The position numbers and the translations under genes were made by a program. DNA of 64,000 bases, taken from assembly GCF_005144715.1 (NCBI RefSeq), contig NZ_SWKR01000002.1, forward strand, positions 938,146-1,002,145, written 5' to 3'. Below the pieces are notes generated by a model. The model was not told where the DNA came from. It saw nothing but the letters and a program-made list of their open reading frames with translations, and did not search any database. Shown here one piece after another: positions 26,771-36,462 of this stretch. This stretch comes from Sphingomonas baiyangensis (GTDB lineage Bacteria > Pseudomonadota > Alphaproteobacteria > Sphingomonadales > Sphingomonadaceae). Position 1 is the first letter of the stretch; the number at the start of each line of letters is the position of its first letter.

Positions 26771-27508
26771 TTACAGCATCGCCATGCCGCCGTTGACGTG
26801 CAGCGTCTGCCCGGTGACATAGCCCGCTTCGCGGCTGGCGAGATAGACGACCGCAGCGCCGATATCCTCGCCGCTGCCGAGGTCACCCGCGGGAATGCGC
26901 GCCGTGAGCGCCGATTTCTGTGCTTCGGGCAGTACCTCGGTCATCGCCGAGCGGATGAAGCCGGGTGCCACGCAGTTGACGGTGATGCCCCGGCTGGCCA
27001 GTTCCTGCGCCAGCGCCTTCGACATGCCGACCAGCCCGGCCTTCGACGCGGCATAGTTGGCCTGCCCCGGATTGCCCGTCGCGCCGACGACCGAGGTGAT
27101 CGACACGATGCGGCCGAAACGCTGCTTCATCATCGGTCGCGCGGCGGCGCGTGCGAGACGGAAGGCGGCTTCGAGGTTGACGCGAATGACCTGGTCCCAC
27201 TCTTCGTCCTTCATCCGCATCGCCAGATTGTCGCGCGTGACGCCGGCATTGTTGACGAGAATGTCGAGCCGCCCGAGCGCTTCGACCGCCTGCGGCACCA
27301 GCGCGTCGACCGCGGCCCCGTCGGACAGGTCGCACGGCAGCGCGACATGATCGCCGCCCAGCCCCGCACGAAAGGCGTCGAGCTTGGCGGCATTCGACCC
27401 CGAGACGGCCAGCCGCGCGCCCTGCGCCGCCAGCGCCTGCGCGATCGCCGAACCGATCCCCCCCGAAGCGCCGGTAACCAGCGCCGTCATGCCTGTCAGG
27501 TCGAACAT
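26771..27508 (-). CDS. fabG: 3-oxoacyl-ACP reductase FabG
   Basis: 245 residues from ATG 27508, preceded by AAAGGCG. This is a classical short-chain dehydrogenase: TGASGGIG cofactor loop at 12-19, NNAG at 86-89, and the catalytic Ser139, Tyr152 and Lys156 (YAASK). FabG reduces 3-oxoacyl-ACP with NADPH in each elongation cycle. It lies 41 bases after fabD in the same operon. Confidence 0.97.
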   Translation of the reverse strand: MFDLTGMTALVTGASGGIGSAIAQALAAQGARLAVSGSNAAKLDAFRAGLGGDHVALPCDLSDGAAVDALVPQAVEALGRLDILVNNAGVTRDNLAMRMKDEEWDQVIRVNLEAAFRLARAAARPMMKQRFGRIVSITSVVGATGNPGQANYAASKAGLVGMSKALAQELASRGITVNCVAPGFIRSAMTEVLPEAQKSALTARIPAGDLGSGEDIGAAVVYLASREAGYVTGQTLHVNGGMAML

Positions 27509-27549
27509 CTTACGCCTTTCGATTTGCTCATGCGGTCGCATCGGACCGC

Positions 27550-28485
27550 TCAGATATCCTTCAGCAGCGCCTCGATGTCGTCCATCGAGATCGCGCTGGC
27601 GGTGGCCGCGTCGGGTACGGTGCGCTTCACCATCGGGCCGAGCACCTTGCCGCCGATTTCGACGAAGTCGCTCACGCCAGCCGCCGCCATCGCTTCCACC
27701 GATTCGCGCCAGCGGACCATGCCCGTCACCTGCTCGACGAGCAGCGCGCGGATGACGGCCGGGTCGGCGACGGGCGCGGCGGTGACGTTGGCGTAGAGCG
27801 GCACCAGCGGCGCCTGCATCGTCACGTCGGCGAGTGCGGCTTCCATCGCCTGCGCCGCCGGCTGCATCAGTTCGCAGTGGAAGGGCGCTGATACCGGCAG
27901 CAGGATGCCGCGCTTGGCGCCATGCTCCTTCGCCAGCGCCACGGCACGCTCGATCGCGCTACGCGTGCCCGACAGCACGACCTGCCCCGGATCATTGTCG
28001 TTGGCGATAGTGCAGACCTCGCCCTCGGCAGCGGCATCGGCGATCGCCTGCGCCTTGGCGCGATCGGCGCCCAGAAGCGCCGCCATTGCGCCCTCGCCCA
28101 CGGGCACCGCCGCCTGCATCGCCTGCCCGCGAAGCTTCAGGAGGCGCGCCGTCGTCGCCAAGTCGAAGCTGCCCGCGGCGCACAGTGCGGTATACTCGCC
28201 GAGCGAGTGGCCCGCGACGAAATCGGCCTTGTCGGCCAGCCGCACCCCGCCCTCGCGTTCGAGCACGCGCAGCACCGCGATGGCATGCGCCATGATCGCC
28301 GGCTGCGCATTCTCGGTGAGTGTCAGTTCGCTTTCGGGGCCATCGGCCATCAGGCGGAACAGGTTCTGGTCCAGCGCATGATCGACTTCCTGAAACACCT
28401 CGCGCGCCACCGGGCTGGCGGCGGCCAGTGCCGTGCCCATGCCCACCGACTGGCTGCCCTGGCCTGGAAAAACGAACGCGCGCAT
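27550..28485 (-). CDS. fabD: Malonyl-CoA:ACP transacylase FabD
   Basis: 311 residues. The nucleophile Ser94 sits in AGHSLGEYTA and the catalytic His203 in VSAPFHCELM. The N-terminal FPGQGSQ oxyanion loop is intact. FabD loads malonate onto ACP and is the first gene of the fabD-fabG-acpP-fabF block. It is transcribed divergently from the RcnB-like gene across a 192-base promoter region. Confidence 0.97.
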   Translation of the reverse strand: MRAFVFPGQGSQSVGMGTALAAASPVAREVFQEVDHALDQNLFRLMADGPESELTLTENAQPAIMAHAIAVLRVLEREGGVRLADKADFVAGHSLGEYTALCAAGSFDLATTARLLKLRGQAMQAAVPVGEGAMAALLGADRAKAQAIADAAAEGEVCTIANDNDPGQVVLSGTRSAIERAVALAKEHGAKRGILLPVSAPFHCELMQPAAQAMEAALADVTMQAPLVPLYANVTAAPVADPAVIRALLVEQVTGMVRWRESVEAMAAAGVSDFVEIGGKVLGPMVKRTVPDAATASAISMDDIEALLKDI

Positions 28486-28620
28486 CGCCGATATCCTTGT
28501 TTGTCGCGGAAGCCGCCGCCTACGCCCGAACGCCGAAAGCTTTCAAGTCCTGCGCCGATTGCGACAATTGGCGACGCTTTTGGCCACCACGCGACAAAGT
28601 GCTGCGACAGCCGCGGCCTA

Positions 28621-28664
28621 GTTTGATTTCAACGCCGGGGCAGTCCCGGCTCGCAAGATCAAAC
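28621..28664 (+). promoter_or_regulatory. Nested inverted repeat in the RcnB-like 5' leader
   Basis: GTTTGAT at 28621-28627 pairs with ATCAAAC at 28658-28664, and inside it GCCGGG at 28634-28639 pairs with CCCGGC at 28645-28650. The structure ends right before the GAGGAG ribosome-binding site. It could be an operator for a dimeric regulator or an RNA structure modulating translation; neither is shown. Confidence 0.45.
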
Positions 28665-28677
28665 GAGGAGAAGCATC

Positions 28678-29124
28678 ATGTTGAACAAGGCCATGCTCGC
28701 CGCCGTCGCGATCGGAACCGCCGCCGTCGCGATGCCCTCCCCCGCAGAAGCACAGCAGCGCACTGTAGTGAAGGAGCGCGGCAACCGCACCGTCGTCGTC
28801 CAGCGCGGCAATGGCGTGCGCGAACGGACCGTTCTCAACCGCCGCGGCAACGTCGTGCGCCAGAATGTGCGGGTGAACCGCCCGATCCAGCGCAACGTCC
28901 GCATCGCCCAGCCGGCCTACCAGTATCGCAGCTGGCAGCGCGGACAGCGGTTCAACCGGGCATTCGCGCCCAATTACCGCCAGATCGACTATCGTACCTA
29001 TCGCCAGCGCGGCCTCTACGCGCCGCCCCGCGGCTATCAGTGGGTGCAGTCGGGCAATGACGCAGTGCTGGTCGCACTCGCCAGCGGCCTGATCGGCGCG
29101 GTCATCGGCGGTGTCGTGTTCTAA
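28678..29124 (+). CDS. RcnB-like periplasmic protein
   Basis: 148 residues, with GAGGAG upstream of the ATG. A cleavable signal ends at AEA-QQ (about residue 25). The mature protein is very basic and Arg/Asn/Gln/Tyr-rich, and contains the RcnB-type ending GLYAPPRGYQWVQSGNDAVLVALASGLI. The best-known RcnB affects nickel/cobalt homeostasis, but most family members are uncharacterised. A hydrophobic glycine-rich tail follows. Confidence 0.83.
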   Translation: MLNKAMLAAVAIGTAAVAMPSPAEAQQRTVVKERGNRTVVVQRGNGVRERTVLNRRGNVVRQNVRVNRPIQRNVRIAQPAYQYRSWQRGQRFNRAFAPNYRQIDYRTYRQRGLYAPPRGYQWVQSGNDAVLVALASGLIGAVIGGVVF

Positions 29125-29184
29125 GCGGAAACCAAAGCGCCACACGGGGCGACGGGACCATTAGGTTTCGTCGCCCTTGTCGCG

Positions 29185-30141
29185 TCAGCGCATCGTCTCG
29201 GGCTCCCAGGGGTGGCAGCGCCGCTGCCGGATCCAGCGCGTGGCGATCCATTTGCGCCCCGCCGTCACCGCAAGCCCGGCATGTTCGGTGCGCGGATCGG
29301 CGCGCCCCTCGGCATCGAGCGAGCGAAACAGCAGCGCGCTGCCCGCCTCGGGCGCGACATCGAGACCCAGCTTGCCGAAACGCGTCGCGCCACCCTCGAA
29401 ATCGGCGTTCAGATAGACGATCGCCGTCACCGCGCGCTGATTGGCGACGCCAGGCAGCGTATCGAGATGCGGGCGATATTCCTGCCCCGGCGCGTAAGCC
29501 AGCACATGCAGTGGCTCGCCCGCGTCGATCGGCGTTCCGGTGGCGTCGGCGATCCGCCGGTGCAGCGCGTGCAGCACCGCATCCTCCTCGCTCGGCGCGA
29601 AGTTGGTGCCGAGCGACGTGCGCACCGGATGCGGCCGCCGCTGGCCGCTTGCGGGATCGACGACGAACGAAGGTTGCAACCGCGGTTCGGCGCGCGCGAT
29701 CACGTGCCGCGCCGCAGCTTCGGTGGCGAGGCCCGGCACGATGGCGATCCAGGGATCGACGCTCAGCACGCGCGGCGCGTTCAGCGGGGCGGCGGCGAGT
29801 GAAGTGGCGATAGCGAGCGTCGCGGCTACCGCGGGGTCGATTGCCGCCGCTGCGCGCCATGCGGCATCGGCGGCTCCGGCATCGGCAGCAGTGCCGGTCC
29901 CGGTGGCGAGCAGCGCGGCATGCAGCGTGTGCGCCTCGACCATTCCGGCCGCCGCCGCGGCGCTTGCCAGCCGGTAGCCCTCGGCGAGCAAGCGCGGGCC
30001 ATGCAATCCCCATAGCCGCCACTGCGCCAGCACCAGCATCGCCTGCGCGTCACCGCTGCCGGCGCGCTGCTCGACCATGCGAGCGGCGGCCTGCGGCCCC
30101 TGCTGGCGGGCAATCGCGGCGAAATCGGCCTCGAGCGTCAT
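29185..30141 (-). CDS. Prolyl-4-hydroxylase-like 2OG-Fe(II) oxygenase with SEL1-like N-terminus
   Basis: 318 residues from ATG 30141. The N-terminal half is alanine-rich and helical, with SEL1/TPR-like features ([13 protein letters not shown]). The C-terminal half is a double-stranded beta-helix with the Fe ligands HLD ([10 protein letters not shown]) and a distal His (TEHAGLAV), plus the 2OG-binding Arg/Lys near [10 protein letters not shown]. It probably hydroxylates prolyl or similar residues of a protein. The window has a second, unrelated-length member at 31.9 kb. Confidence 0.87.
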   Translation of the reverse strand: MTLEADFAAIARQQGPQAAARMVEQRAGSGDAQAMLVLAQWRLWGLHGPRLLAEGYRLASAAAAAGMVEAHTLHAALLATGTGTAADAGAADAAWRAAAAIDPAVAATLAIATSLAAAPLNAPRVLSVDPWIAIVPGLATEAAARHVIARAEPRLQPSFVVDPASGQRRPHPVRTSLGTNFAPSEEDAVLHALHRRIADATGTPIDAGEPLHVLAYAPGQEYRPHLDTLPGVANQRAVTAIVYLNADFEGGATRFGKLGLDVAPEAGSALLFRSLDAEGRADPRTEHAGLAVTAGRKWIATRWIRQRRCHPWEPETMR

Positions 30142-30333
30142 CGCCTCGATCCTTCGCGCGAAAGCCGGCGAGGGGCAAGCCGCGCTTGCATTTCGCCGCC
30201 GGTTGCGCCAAGGCGCGCGGGCTTCGTGCGGCGGAACGCGGTTCCGGCGCCCGTTGCGCATTACCCGACGACAGCCGGAGGGGCGCCGCACATGGGGTGC
30301 GCGTCAGCGATCGGCCAAGACAGGAACGAAGGC

Positions 30334-30741
30334 ATGGCTCTGTACGAGCACGTCTTCCTTGCGCGCCAGGATCTGGCACAGGCGCAGGTGGACGCACTGG
30401 CGGAAAACGCCACCAAGATCATCGAGGACAATAACGGCAAGGTCGTCAAGACCGAGACGTGGGGGCTGCGCAGCCTCGCCTATCGCATCGCGAAGAACCG
30501 CAAGGCGCATTACGTGATGCTCGAGATCGACGCGCCCGGCGACGTCGTTGCCGAGCTCGAGCGCCAGACGCAGATCAACGAGGACGTGATTCGCTACATG
30601 ACCGTCCGCGTCGACGAGCATGAGGCCGGTCCCACCGTGATGATGCGCAAGGGCGAGCGCGACCGCGAGCGCCGCCGCGACCGCGACGATCGCGGCGACC
30701 GCGGCCCGCGCCGCGACCGCGAGGAAGGGGAGAACAACTGA
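30334..30741 (+). CDS. rpsF: 30S ribosomal protein S6
   Basis: 135 residues from ATG 30334. The S6 ferredoxin-like core is clear ([40 protein letters not shown]). The C-terminus is extended by a highly charged Arg/Asp/Glu tail, common in alphaproteobacteria. S6 binds S18 on the platform of the 30S subunit. Its stop shares a base with the rpsR start (TGATG). Confidence 0.98.
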   Translation: MALYEHVFLARQDLAQAQVDALAENATKIIEDNNGKVVKTETWGLRSLAYRIAKNRKAHYVMLEIDAPGDVVAELERQTQINEDVIRYMTVRVDEHEAGPTVMMRKGERDRERRRDRDDRGDRGPRRDREEGENN

Positions 30742-30965
30742 TGGCCCGCCCGTTTTTCCGCCGCCGCAAGAGCTGCCCCTTCTCGGCCAAGGACGCGCCG
30801 CGCATCGATTACAAGGATGTGCGCCTGCTCCAGGGTTTCGTGTCGGAGCGCGGCAAGATCGTACCGAGCCGCATCACCAGCGTTTCGGCCAAGAAGCAGC
30901 GTGAACTGGCGCAGGCCATCAAGCGCGCGCGCCATCTGGGCCTGCTGCCCTACGTCGTGAAGTAA
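30741..30965 (+). CDS. rpsR: 30S ribosomal protein S18
   Basis: 74 residues, basic. The typical RRRKSCPF start, [18 protein letters not shown] and the [20 protein letters not shown] end are present. It forms a heterodimer with S6 and is translated by coupling to rpsF. It is followed 14 bases later by rplI. Confidence 0.98.
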   Translation: MARPFFRRRKSCPFSAKDAPRIDYKDVRLLQGFVSERGKIVPSRITSVSAKKQRELAQAIKRARHLGLLPYVVK

Positions 30966-30979
30966 GGAGGGCCGGTCCC

Positions 30980-31573
30980 ATGCAAGTCATTCTGCTCGAG
31001 CGCGTCGAGAAGCTCGGCCATATCGGCGATGTGGTGACGGTGAAGGACGGGTTCGCTCGCAACTTCCTGCTGCCGCGCAAGAAGGCGCTCCGCGCCAATG
31101 AAGCCAACCGCAAGGTCTTCGAGGCCAATCGCGAGCGTCTGGAGGCCGACAACGCCGCCCGCCGCACCGATGCCGAGAAGGACGCCAAGACGCTCGACGG
31201 CGTGTCGGTGACGCTCATCCGCCAGGCATCGAACACCGGCCAGCTCTATGGCTCGGTTGCGGTGCGCGATCTGGTCGAGGCGCTGGAGGCCGAGGGCCAC
31301 AAGGTGAGCAAGAACCAGGTCGTGCTCGACAAGCCGATCAAGGCGATCGGCCTGCACGAAGTGAAGGTCGCGCTGCATCCCGAGGTATCGGTGATGGTGA
31401 AGGCGAACGTCGCGCGCAGCCCCGAAGAGGCCGACATGCAGGCCCAGGGCGTCGACGTGATGGCGGCGATGTTCGAGAAGGAGGAAAGCGGCTTCATCGA
31501 GGAGCGCGATCCCAATCTCGAAGCCGGCGAGATCGCCCGCGAAGAGGCTCCGGCTGACGAAGCCGCGAACTGA
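30980..31573 (+). CDS. rplI: 50S ribosomal protein L9
   Basis: 197 residues, longer than the usual ~150 because of an acidic C-terminal tail. Strong AAGGAGG precedes the ATG. The N-terminal VILLERVEKLGHIGDVVTVKDGFARNFLLP is invariant in L9, followed by the long connecting helix and the C-terminal rRNA-binding domain (LYGSVAVRDLVEAL). It closes the rpsF-rpsR-rplI operon, with an intrinsic terminator 25 bases on. Confidence 0.98.
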   Translation: MQVILLERVEKLGHIGDVVTVKDGFARNFLLPRKKALRANEANRKVFEANRERLEADNAARRTDAEKDAKTLDGVSVTLIRQASNTGQLYGSVAVRDLVEALEAEGHKVSKNQVVLDKPIKAIGLHEVKVALHPEVSVMVKANVARSPEEADMQAQGVDVMAAMFEKEESGFIEERDPNLEAGEIAREEAPADEAAN

Positions 31574-31597
31574 TCGTCAGATCAGGATCACGAAGAA

Positions 31598-31629
31598 GGG
31601 CCGCCGGCACTGCCGGACGGCCCTTTTTT
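31598..31629 (+). terminator. Intrinsic terminator after rplI
   Basis: gggccgccggca (31598-31609) pairs with tgccggacggccc (31611-31623) with one bulged base, directly followed by six T residues. This is a textbook Rho-independent terminator for the ribosomal-protein operon. Confidence 0.93.
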
Positions 31630-31927
31630 GTTGCCTCGAACCGACGCGAGCGCCGGCGCAGCGCCGCAAGACTAGGTCAGGGAACGGCGACGCACGCGCC
31701 GACGACGGCTGCCAACGGGATGAGTGCCATGATGATGGGCATTGCCTTGCGCATGATATCACTCGTTATTTCTGAGACTGTTTCTGTTTCGGTTGCAAAA
31801 TGCGCGCCGAGCGCGAAGGTTGCATCCCGATGAACAGCAGCAATCCGGCACGTCGCTTTGACGATGCCTCGAAACGCCTTGCCGATCGACTGACAATGAC
31901 GGTCAGTCATAGCGCGCGAGACCTCGC
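31630..31927. other. Gene-poor spacer with one tiny ORF
   Basis: About 300 bases separate the rplI terminator and the next oxygenase gene. Apart from a possible 25-codon hydrophobic ORF on the minus strand (31677-31754) I see no gene. The stretch around 31760-31870 is less GC-rich than its neighbours and is the likely promoter region for that ORF or for the oxygenase gene. Confidence 0.5.
31677..31754 (-). CDS. Possible 25-aa hydrophobic peptide
   Basis: ATG 31754 opens a 25-codon frame: a basic start (MRKAMP) followed by one hydrophobic segment with a single Cys (VVGACVAVP). It resembles a very small lipoprotein or entericidin-type peptide. The ribosome-binding site is weak (AACGAGTG) and the frame extends upstream without a stop to 31910, so real expression is uncertain. 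Confidence 0.3.
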   Translation of the reverse strand: MRKAMPIIMALIPLAAVVGACVAVP

Positions 31928-33019
31928 GTGAGGCCGCTCGTTGCCGGCGACTGGGCGCCCTGGGTCGCCTATCGCGCTGCCGGGCATGACGGCATGCTCA
32001 ACCTGAGCAGTTCGGCAGGTGCGCCGCAGCTCGTCGCGCTGATCGGTTCGGCTGCCGTTGCTGCTGCCAGCGAGGCGTTGGCCTTGCTCGCCACGGCGGA
32101 TGCGCGGCTCGCGGCGGCGGGGGTGGCCTGTCGCACCGTCACGATCGATCCGCGCGACCTGACCGCCGGGCGCGTGGCGACGCGCAACGCGATGATCGCC
32201 ATCGATGATCGCGACCGCAGCGTGTCGGTCGCCTTTGGTGCCTGCGCCGGTGAGGGCGACGATGTTAAGTACGCGCCATGCGTATTGCTGCTCGATCGCC
32301 GCTTGCAGGTTGTCGGCCGCTACCGGCTGGTCGAGATCGCGACGGCGATCGCCGATGTGATCGCGCTGGCCGGCGATGCCGATCCCGGCATCGACGCGCC
32401 GGTGCTGACGGTGCCCCGCCTGTTCGAGCCCGAACTCTGTGGGGCGTTGATCGCCGCCTATGAAGGTGGCCAGCAGACCGAGTCGGGGTTCATGCGCGAT
32501 ATCGACGGCCGCACCACGCTAGTCATGGACGCGAGTTTCAAGCGCCGGCGCGATCACCCGATCGAGGATGCGAGGCTGCGCAGCGCCATCGCGGCGCGCG
32601 TGCATGCGCGGCTGGTGCCCGCGATCAAGCGCGCCTTTCAGTTCGATGTGACACGCATCGAGCGATACATGGTCGCGGCCTATGATGCCGACAGCGGCGG
32701 CTATTTCCGGCCGCATCGCGACAACACCACGCACGGTACCGCACATCGCCGCTTCGCGGTGACGATCAACCTCAACAGCGACTATGACGGCGGCGACCTA
32801 CGCTTTCCCGAGTTCGGTACGCGCACCCATCGCGCGCCCGAAGGCGGTGCGGTGGTGTTCAGCTGCTCGCTGCAACATGAGGCGACGCGGGTGACGCGCG
32901 GCCGCCGCTACGCGTGCCTGCCTTTCCTCTACGACGATGCAGCCGCCGCGATCCGCGCCGAGAACCAGTCGAGGCTGGCCGAAGGCGTCCCTGTCTACTC
33001 GGCCGGCGAAGCGAGCTAG
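31928..33019 (+). CDS. 2OG-Fe(II) oxygenase with N-terminal thioredoxin-like domain
   Basis: 363 residues from GTG 31928. Residues of about 5-150 resemble a peroxiredoxin/thioredoxin-like fold (AGDWAPWV start, LLLDRRLQVVGRY near its end) but lack an obvious resolving CXXC. Residues of about 165-350 form a prolyl-hydroxylase-type domain with Fe ligands in YFRPHRDNTTHG, a strand ITINLNSDYDGGDLRFPEFG, the distal His in SLQHEATRVTRGRRY and the 2OG-binding Arg in the last motif. The stop overlaps that of the convergent GT2-GtrA gene. Confidence 0.83.
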   Translation: MRPLVAGDWAPWVAYRAAGHDGMLNLSSSAGAPQLVALIGSAAVAAASEALALLATADARLAAAGVACRTVTIDPRDLTAGRVATRNAMIAIDDRDRSVSVAFGACAGEGDDVKYAPCVLLLDRRLQVVGRYRLVEIATAIADVIALAGDADPGIDAPVLTVPRLFEPELCGALIAAYEGGQQTESGFMRDIDGRTTLVMDASFKRRRDHPIEDARLRSAIAARVHARLVPAIKRAFQFDVTRIERYMVAAYDADSGGYFRPHRDNTTHGTAHRRFAVTINLNSDYDGGDLRFPEFGTRTHRAPEGGAVVFSCSLQHEATRVTRGRRYACLPFLYDDAAAAIRAENQSRLAEGVPVYSAGEAS

Positions 33020-34140
33020 GCGTTCCGTCGCCGGCCGTAGCGGCCCCAGGTGAAACGCGAGGACAGGGCGAAGTTCCAGACGGCACCGACGACGATGCCC
33101 GCCAGCGCCGATACCGCCCAATAGTTCGACTGGCCCTGATGCAGATAGGTGGCGACGCCGACATTCGCCGCGAGCCCGACCGAACAGACGAGCGCGAACG
33201 ACAGCAGTCCGCCCGCCAGTTCGCGCGCGCCCTTCAATCGCCGATCGCGATAGGTGAGCGCGTTGTTGAGGAAGAAGTTGAAGGTCATTGCCACCAGCGT
33301 CGCCACGACCTGCCCCGGCACGAACGCGGCCTCCCCACCGAGCGCGATGATCGGCGTCAGCACGCCCATGTGCACGCCCACGCCCAGCGCGCCGATCGCG
33401 CCGAACATCGCGAAGCGCACGGGCACGAAGCGGCCGAACATGCGATCGTACAGCGCGATCAGATATTCCATCGCGACGACGTGATCGAGCTTGCTCTCGC
33501 CGACCTCGCGCGTGCGGAACACATAGGGCAGCTCGACGAAGCGTAGCGGCCGCGGTGCTGCGGTCATCACGTCGAGCAGGATCTTGAAGCCGATGCCCGA
33601 CAGGCGTGGGACCAGATCGCGCAGCAACTTCGAGCGGATCATGAAGAAGCCGCTCATCGGATCGCTCAGATCGGCCTTGAGCACATGCCGCGAAAGTCTT
33701 GTCGCGAAAGCCGATTTCGCCACGCGATCGCGGTCCCAGTCGCCCGTTCCGCCGCCGCTTGTGAAGCGCGAGCCGATGGCGAGGTCGAGCCCCGGATCGG
33801 CCTCGAGCGCGGCGGCCATGCGCGGCAGAAGCGTCTCGTCATGCTGGCCGTCGCCGTCAATCACCGCCACCAGCGGCGCGGCGGTGGCGCACATGCCCTC
33901 GATACATGCCGTCGAAAGCCCGCGCCGGCCGATCCGCTGGATGACGCGCACGCGTGGATCGGCTCGCGCCAGCGCGCGCGCCGCCTCGGCGGTGTCGTCG
34001 GGGCTATCGTCGTCGACGAAAATCGCTTCCCAGCGCCGTCCCGCCAGCGCCGCATCGATACGCTCGACCATGTCGGCGACATTGCCGCGCTCGTTGAACA
34101 CCGGGATCACCACCGCCACTTCGAGCGGCGGCTGGTTCAT
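33016..34140 (-). CDS. GT2 glycosyltransferase fused to GtrA domain
   Basis: 374 residues from ATG 34140. The N-terminal GT-A domain is of the dolichyl-phosphate mannose synthase type ([46 protein letters not shown]). After about residue 235 four membrane helices form a GtrA-like domain ([49 protein letters not shown]). It probably makes or translocates a polyprenyl-phosphate sugar at the inner membrane. The start overlaps the leuB stop (ATGA), an unexpected coupling. Confidence 0.92.
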   Translation of the reverse strand: MNQPPLEVAVVIPVFNERGNVADMVERIDAALAGRRWEAIFVDDDSPDDTAEAARALARADPRVRVIQRIGRRGLSTACIEGMCATAAPLVAVIDGDGQHDETLLPRMAAALEADPGLDLAIGSRFTSGGGTGDWDRDRVAKSAFATRLSRHVLKADLSDPMSGFFMIRSKLLRDLVPRLSGIGFKILLDVMTAAPRPLRFVELPYVFRTREVGESKLDHVVAMEYLIALYDRMFGRFVPVRFAMFGAIGALGVGVHMGVLTPIIALGGEAAFVPGQVVATLVAMTFNFFLNNALTYRDRRLKGARELAGGLLSFALVCSVGLAANVGVATYLHQGQSNYWAVSALAGIVVGAVWNFALSSRFTWGRYGRRRNA

Positions 34141-35186
34141 GCCAGCGCCTCGATCACGCGATCGGCCATTTCGCGTGTCGAGAGCGTGCCACCGAGATCG
34201 GGCGTGCGCGCACCGCCCGCGATGGCGGCGGCGACGGCGACCTCGATGCGATCGGCGGCATCGCTGAGGCCGAGCGAATGGCGCAGCAGCATCGCCGCCG
34301 ACAGGATCGTCGCGCAGGGATTGGCCCTGCCCTGCCCGGCGATGTCGGGCGCCGATCCATGGATCGGCTCGTACAGCCCCTTGCCCTGCCCATCGAGCGC
34401 CGCCGATGGCAGCATCCCGATCGATCCCGCGCACATGCTCGCCTGGTCGGAGAGAATGTCGCCGAACAGATTGCCCGTCACGATCACGTCGAACTGGCCG
34501 GGGTCGCGCACCATCTGCATCGCGGCATTGTCGACATACATGTGGCTGAGCGCGACGTCGGGATAGTCCGCCGCGACTTCGATCACCACGTCGCGCCACA
34601 GCTGCGAGGTGTCGAGCACATTGGCCTTGTCGACCGAGCACAGCCGGTGCCGGCGTGTGCGCGCCGTCTCGAACCCCACGCGGGCGATGCGCGCCACTTC
34701 GGCCTCGTCGTAGCGCATCAGGTCGCGGCCTTCGCGCAGGCCATCGGCAGTGGTGCCGCGCGACTTGAGGCCGAAATAGACGTCGCCGGTCAGTTCGCGC
34801 ACGATTACCATGTCGATCGCGGCGGCGATGTGCGGCTTGAGTGCCGAGGCGTCCTCGAGCCCCGCGAACAGCCGCGCGGGGCGCAGATTGGCGAACAGCC
34901 CAAGTTGCTTGCGCAGGCCGAGGATTGCCTGTTCGGGGCGCAGCTCGCGCGCCAGCCCGTCATGGCGCGGATCGCCGACGGCGCCGAACAGGATGGCATC
35001 GGCGCGGCGCGCCAGATCGAGCGTGGCATCGGGCAGCGGATGTCCCGCCGCATCATAGGCCGCGCCGCCCACCGGCGCTTCCTCGAACGCCAGGTCGAGC
35101 GCCAGCGCATCGAGCACGCGGCGCGCCTCGGCAGTCACTTCGGGGCCGATCCCGTCTCCCGGCAGGATGGCGATCAGATGCGGCAT
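34137..35186 (-). CDS. leuB: 3-isopropylmalate dehydrogenase
   Basis: 349 residues from ATG 35186, with GGGGGAGAG upstream. The [11 protein letters not shown] start, [10 protein letters not shown], the catalytic Lys/Tyr segment ([14 protein letters not shown]) and the metal-binding [13 protein letters not shown] are intact. It oxidises and decarboxylates 3-isopropylmalate with NAD in leucine synthesis. leuC and leuD lie 22 kb away in this window, so the pathway is split. The stop overlaps the GT2-GtrA start. Confidence 0.97.
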   Translation of the reverse strand: MPHLIAILPGDGIGPEVTAEARRVLDALALDLAFEEAPVGGAAYDAAGHPLPDATLDLARRADAILFGAVGDPRHDGLARELRPEQAILGLRKQLGLFANLRPARLFAGLEDASALKPHIAAAIDMVIVRELTGDVYFGLKSRGTTADGLREGRDLMRYDEAEVARIARVGFETARTRRHRLCSVDKANVLDTSQLWRDVVIEVAADYPDVALSHMYVDNAAMQMVRDPGQFDVIVTGNLFGDILSDQASMCAGSIGMLPSAALDGQGKGLYEPIHGSAPDIAGQGRANPCATILSAAMLLRHSLGLSDAADRIEVAVAAAIAGGARTPDLGGTLSTREMADRVIEALA

Positions 35187-35268
35187 GTGCGGCTCTCCCC
35201 CTTGGCGTCCGCCCGCCACTAGGGGCGCAAGCGCCGGGCCGCAAGAAAGCGCACCCCGGCGGTACGCA

Positions 35269-35586
35269 TCAGCGCCAGTCGAACGCCAGCGGCGCCTCGC
35301 GGAAGGCGAAGCGATCGAGATGGCGCGCGACGGCGCCCTTCAGCCCGTCGAGCTGTTCGGGCGAGGTCGCGTCGATCCGCACCGCCAGCGCGTCTGCCCC
35401 GGCATCGAACGTCACCGTCGCATCGCCCGGATGATCCGCGCCGCGCGCATCCCTGGGGAACACCACGCTGCCATGATCGGCAGAGTATTCGACCGCCAAA
35501 TTATGCGACCAGTGCTTGCACAATTGCTGGAGATAGCGGCTCGCCGCCGTGGTGGGTACGCTGGCCGCGGCCGAAACGGGCGTCAT
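35269..35586 (-). CDS. DUF2218 family protein
   Basis: 105 residues from ATG 35586, with a strong AGGAGG ribosome-binding site. The pattern [15 protein letters not shown] and the end [15 protein letters not shown] are typical of DUF2218. This small protein family is often near metal or siderophore genes in other bacteria and has no established function. Nine bases separate it from radC, so it is the second gene of a radC operon. Confidence 0.88.
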   Translation of the reverse strand: MTPVSAAASVPTTAASRYLQQLCKHWSHNLAVEYSADHGSVVFPRDARGADHPGDATVTFDAGADALAVRIDATSPEQLDGLKGAVARHLDRFAFREAPLAFDWR

Positions 35587-35595
35587 GATATCCTC

Positions 35596-36276
35596 CTAGA
35601 TCAGCCCCTGCGAGCGCAGGCTGGTATGGCCGTCGCGGCCGATGATGATGTGGTCGTGCAGCGCGATGTTGAACGGCTTGGCGGCATCGGCGATGGCGCG
35701 CGTGATCTGGATGTCGGCGCGGCTGGGGGTGGGATCGCCCGAGGGGTGGTTGTGAACGAGGATGATCGCCGCCGATCCGAGGTCCATCGCGCGGCGCACG
35801 ACCTCGCGGACATAGACGGGCGCCTCGTCGATCGATCCCTCGTGCATCAGCTCATCGCGCACCAGCATGTTGCGCGTGTTGAGATGCAGGCAGCGCACCC
35901 GCTCGATCGGATGCCATGCCATTTCGGCGCGCAGATAATCGAGCAGCGCCTGCCAGTTCGACAGGACGGGGCGTTGGGCGACCTCAGCGCGCAACAGGCG
36001 GATGGCCGCGGCATGTGCCACCTTGACCGCCGCCGCCGAGGTTTCGCCCATGCCCGGCACGCGCGCCAGCGCCCGCGCATCGGCGGTCAGCACGCCGCCG
36101 ATGCCGCCGAACTCGGCGAGCAGCGCCTTGGCGAGCGGCTTGGTATCGCGGCGCGGAATGGCGAGTGCCAGTAGATATTCGACCAGCTCGTGATCGAGCA
36201 GCGCCTCGCCATCGTCGAGCAGCCGCTGGCGCAACCGCGCGCGGTGGCCGGCGGCGTGATGGGCAGGCTCGGTCAT
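35596..36276 (-). CDS. radC: RadC-like JAB-domain protein
   Basis: 226 residues from ATG 36276. Helix-hairpin-helix elements (about 15-75, VPGMGETSAAAVKVAH) precede the MPN+/JAMM domain with the metal-binding sequence LVHNHPSGDPTPSRAD and an upstream Glu (HEGSIDEAPV). Despite the name, a DNA-repair role is doubtful; JAMM domains are metalloproteases. RadC genes often border mobile regions, and here the gene sits at the left edge of the accessory island. Confidence 0.93.
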   Translation of the reverse strand: MTEPAHHAAGHRARLRQRLLDDGEALLDHELVEYLLALAIPRRDTKPLAKALLAEFGGIGGVLTADARALARVPGMGETSAAAVKVAHAAAIRLLRAEVAQRPVLSNWQALLDYLRAEMAWHPIERVRCLHLNTRNMLVRDELMHEGSIDEAPVYVREVVRRAMDLGSAAIILVHNHPSGDPTPSRADIQITRAIADAAKPFNIALHDHIIIGRDGHTSLRSQGLI

Positions 36277-36382
36277 CGCGTCAAGGCGTAGCAAAGGCGG
36301 CGGCGAGCGCAATGGCGAAGCGGCAGGTGCCGCGCAAAGAAGCTGAACGCCAATTTAGCAATGACAGCGACATATCAGCCGG

Positions 36383-36462
36383 TTAGCCTGCGCATCTGAT
36401 CGCAAGGAAACGCCGATGCTGCTGACGATCGCCGCGATGCTGCTGGCCCAGCAAATCCCGCC
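36383..36462 (+). repeat. 80-bp direct repeat, copy 1 (gene leader and signal peptide)
   Basis: Positions 36383-36462 match 36878-36957 at 77 of 80 bases by eye, 495 bases apart. The repeat covers the ribosome-binding region and the first 15 codons of the two paralogous small genes. From the ATG onward the copies are identical, while the coding bodies beyond it are strongly diverged. Confidence 0.9.

Noticed and set aside
34141..34641. N-terminal extension of the GT2-GtrA frame into leuB
   Set aside because: The extension is Arg-rich shadow sequence; the GT2 fold begins at ATG 34140, which overlaps the leuB stop.
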